Assembly: GCA_015487905.1 (NCBI GenBank)
Contig: WFOX01000207.1
Coordinates: 1-6,436 of the forward strand
DNA length: 6,436 nt
Reading direction: 5' to 3'
From: Mariprofundales bacterium
GTDB lineage: Bacteria > Pseudomonadota > Zetaproteobacteria > Mariprofundales > S012-25
Under the pieces are notes generated by a model that saw only the letters and a program-made list of their open reading frames with translations, had not been told where the DNA came from and ran no database searches. A program made the position numbers and the translations under genes. Of this stretch, positions 5,474 to 6,436 are shown piece by piece; the stretch's first letter is position 1, and each line of letters opens with the position of its first letter.

Positions 5474-6436
5474 AGCCGAACAGCGCGTCCCAGCAGCGCG
5501 GGCAAAGCGCGGGATGCTCGGGATCGTCGGGATGGGCAGGTGCGCGCACGATCCAGCAGCGCGGGCACTTGACACCTTCCGCAGGCTTTACGGCCAAAGT
5601 GTCGCCTGCGCGCACCGCGGCGACATTGAAAAGCACCGCAAGCGCTTCACCAAGCCGCTCATCAAGTTCCCGCATCTCTTTTTCGGCAAGCGGCAATGTG
5701 ATTGCGGCCTCAAGCCCGCTTTTCACGATCCCGTCCTTGCGCGCCGCATCCAGGGCCGCATTCACCTCATCGCGCCATGCAAACAAGCGCGCCCAGGCTT
5801 GTTCATCCACGGACACCTGCGGCGGCGCAAGGAACTCGGCCAGATGCACGCTTTCATAAGGCCGATGAGGCAAATGCCGCCAGGCCTCATCACTCGTAAA
5901 CGGAAGCAATGGCGCGAGCAAGCGCACGAGGTGCTCGGCGAGATCCCAAAGCGCCGATTGCACCGCGCGCCGCCGCGGCGCATCCTCGGCATCGCAATAC
6001 AGCGCATCCTTGCGGATGTCCAGATAGAACCCCGAAAGATCCACGGCGCAGAACTGGTGCAAAAGATAAAACGCGCGCGAGAAGTTGAAGTCTTTATAGG
6101 CGCGCTGCACTTCCTCTGCAACCCGCCCAAGCCGCCAAGTGATCCAGCGCTCGGGCCCCGTGCGCGCATCCGGCGCGACATAATGCTGCGCATGAACGAA
6201 GCCAGCGAGGTTGCCGAGGATGAAGCGCAAGGTGTTGCGGATGCGGCGATAGGCTTCGGCCTGTTGCGCAAGGATGTTTTCGGAGATGCGCAAATCGCCG
6301 GCATAATCCGACGCAGCCACCCACAGGCGCAGCACCTCGGCGCCAAAGCGCGCGATGACCTCTTGCGGGGCTACGACATTGCCGCGCGATTTGGACATCT
6401 TCTCGCCCTTTTCGTCCACGACGAAGCCGTGCGTGA
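5472..6436 (-). CDS. ileS: Isoleucyl-tRNA synthetase, C-terminal part (5' end missing)
   Basis: This gene enters from the right edge; 321 codons are visible, roughly the last third of a protein usually near 930 residues. The first visible residues, THGFVVDEKGEKMSKSRGN, carry the KMSKS motif of the class I catalytic domain that helps form isoleucyl-adenylate. The frame stays open to the edge, so the GTG at 6419 is an internal codon and not the start. Next comes the helical anticodon-binding domain, from about ERWITWRLGRV to FTSDEAWRHLP (including FSRAFYLLHQFCAVDLSGFYLDIRKD). Near the C-terminus, CPRCW and LCPRCW give a C-x2-C-x17-C-x2-C zinc knuckle as in the long bacterial IleRS type. The usual proteobacterial neighbour downstream, lspA, is not here: hisH follows after nine bases. 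Confidence 0.97.
   Translation of the reverse strand, partial: THGFVVDEKGEKMSKSRGNVVAPQEVIARFGAEVLRLWVAASDYAGDLRISENILAQQAEAYRRIRNTLRFILGNLAGFVHAQHYVAPDARTGPERWITWRLGRVAEEVQRAYKDFNFSRAFYLLHQFCAVDLSGFYLDIRKDALYCDAEDAPRRRAVQSALWDLAEHLVRLLAPLLPFTSDEAWRHLPHRPYESVHLAEFLAPPQVSVDEQAWARLFAWRDEVNAALDAARKDGIVKSGLEAAITLPLAEKEMRELDERLGEALAVLFNVAAVRAGDTLAVKPAEGVKCPRCWIVRAPAHPDDPEHPALCPRCWDALFG

Noticed and set aside
1..6436. Search for tRNA or rRNA genes, CRISPR repeats, insertion sequence ends, attachment sites, intrinsic terminators and a new defence or biosynthetic system
   Set aside because: Nothing convincing was seen by eye; almost every base is inside a gene of a known family, and GC-rich inverted repeats of a few bases are expected by chance.

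Overview
The window is a densely packed, GC-rich (roughly 60-65% by eye) piece of bacterial chromosome in which all nine recognisable genes lie on the minus strand and are read from right to left. A full-length AmpD-type cytosolic amidase, proteobacterial-style HisA/HisH/HisF proteins and a Crp/Fnr regulator suggest a Pseudomonadota bacterium, most likely beta- or gammaproteobacterial. The lineage is an inference. Leucine codons are unusual for a GC-rich proteobacterium: CTT and TTG are preferred over CTG. No RNA gene, mobile element, CRISPR array, long repeat or clear terminator is visible, and no stretch longer than 40 bases lacks a gene.

In transcription order, the window opens with the C-terminal third of isoleucyl-tRNA synthetase (ileS, cut by the right edge) and, nine bases later, hisH. 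Then come a flavin reductase-like gene, hisA and hisF, each overlapping its neighbour. HisH and HisF are the two subunits of imidazole glycerol phosphate synthase, and HisA makes their substrate (PRFAR), so three proteins of the middle histidine pathway are made together. The flavin reductase-like gene between hisH and hisA has no known role in that pathway.

The hisF stop overlaps by one base the start of a BASS-family (bile acid:sodium symporter-like) membrane transporter. After a 40-base gap come a stand-alone CinA N-terminal-type (molybdopterin-binding fold) protein, ampD (peptidoglycan recycling) and a Crp/Fnr-family regulator that runs off the left edge. These last three are joined by 4-base ATGA overlaps.

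The layout looks like one long operon, or two that nearly touch, mixing translation, histidine synthesis, transport, cell-wall recycling and regulation. I see no convincing new system. The points worth a second look are the flavin reductase-like gene inside the his cluster, the ampD-regulator coupling, and the strong excess of the hexamer GCAAGC/GCTTGC.
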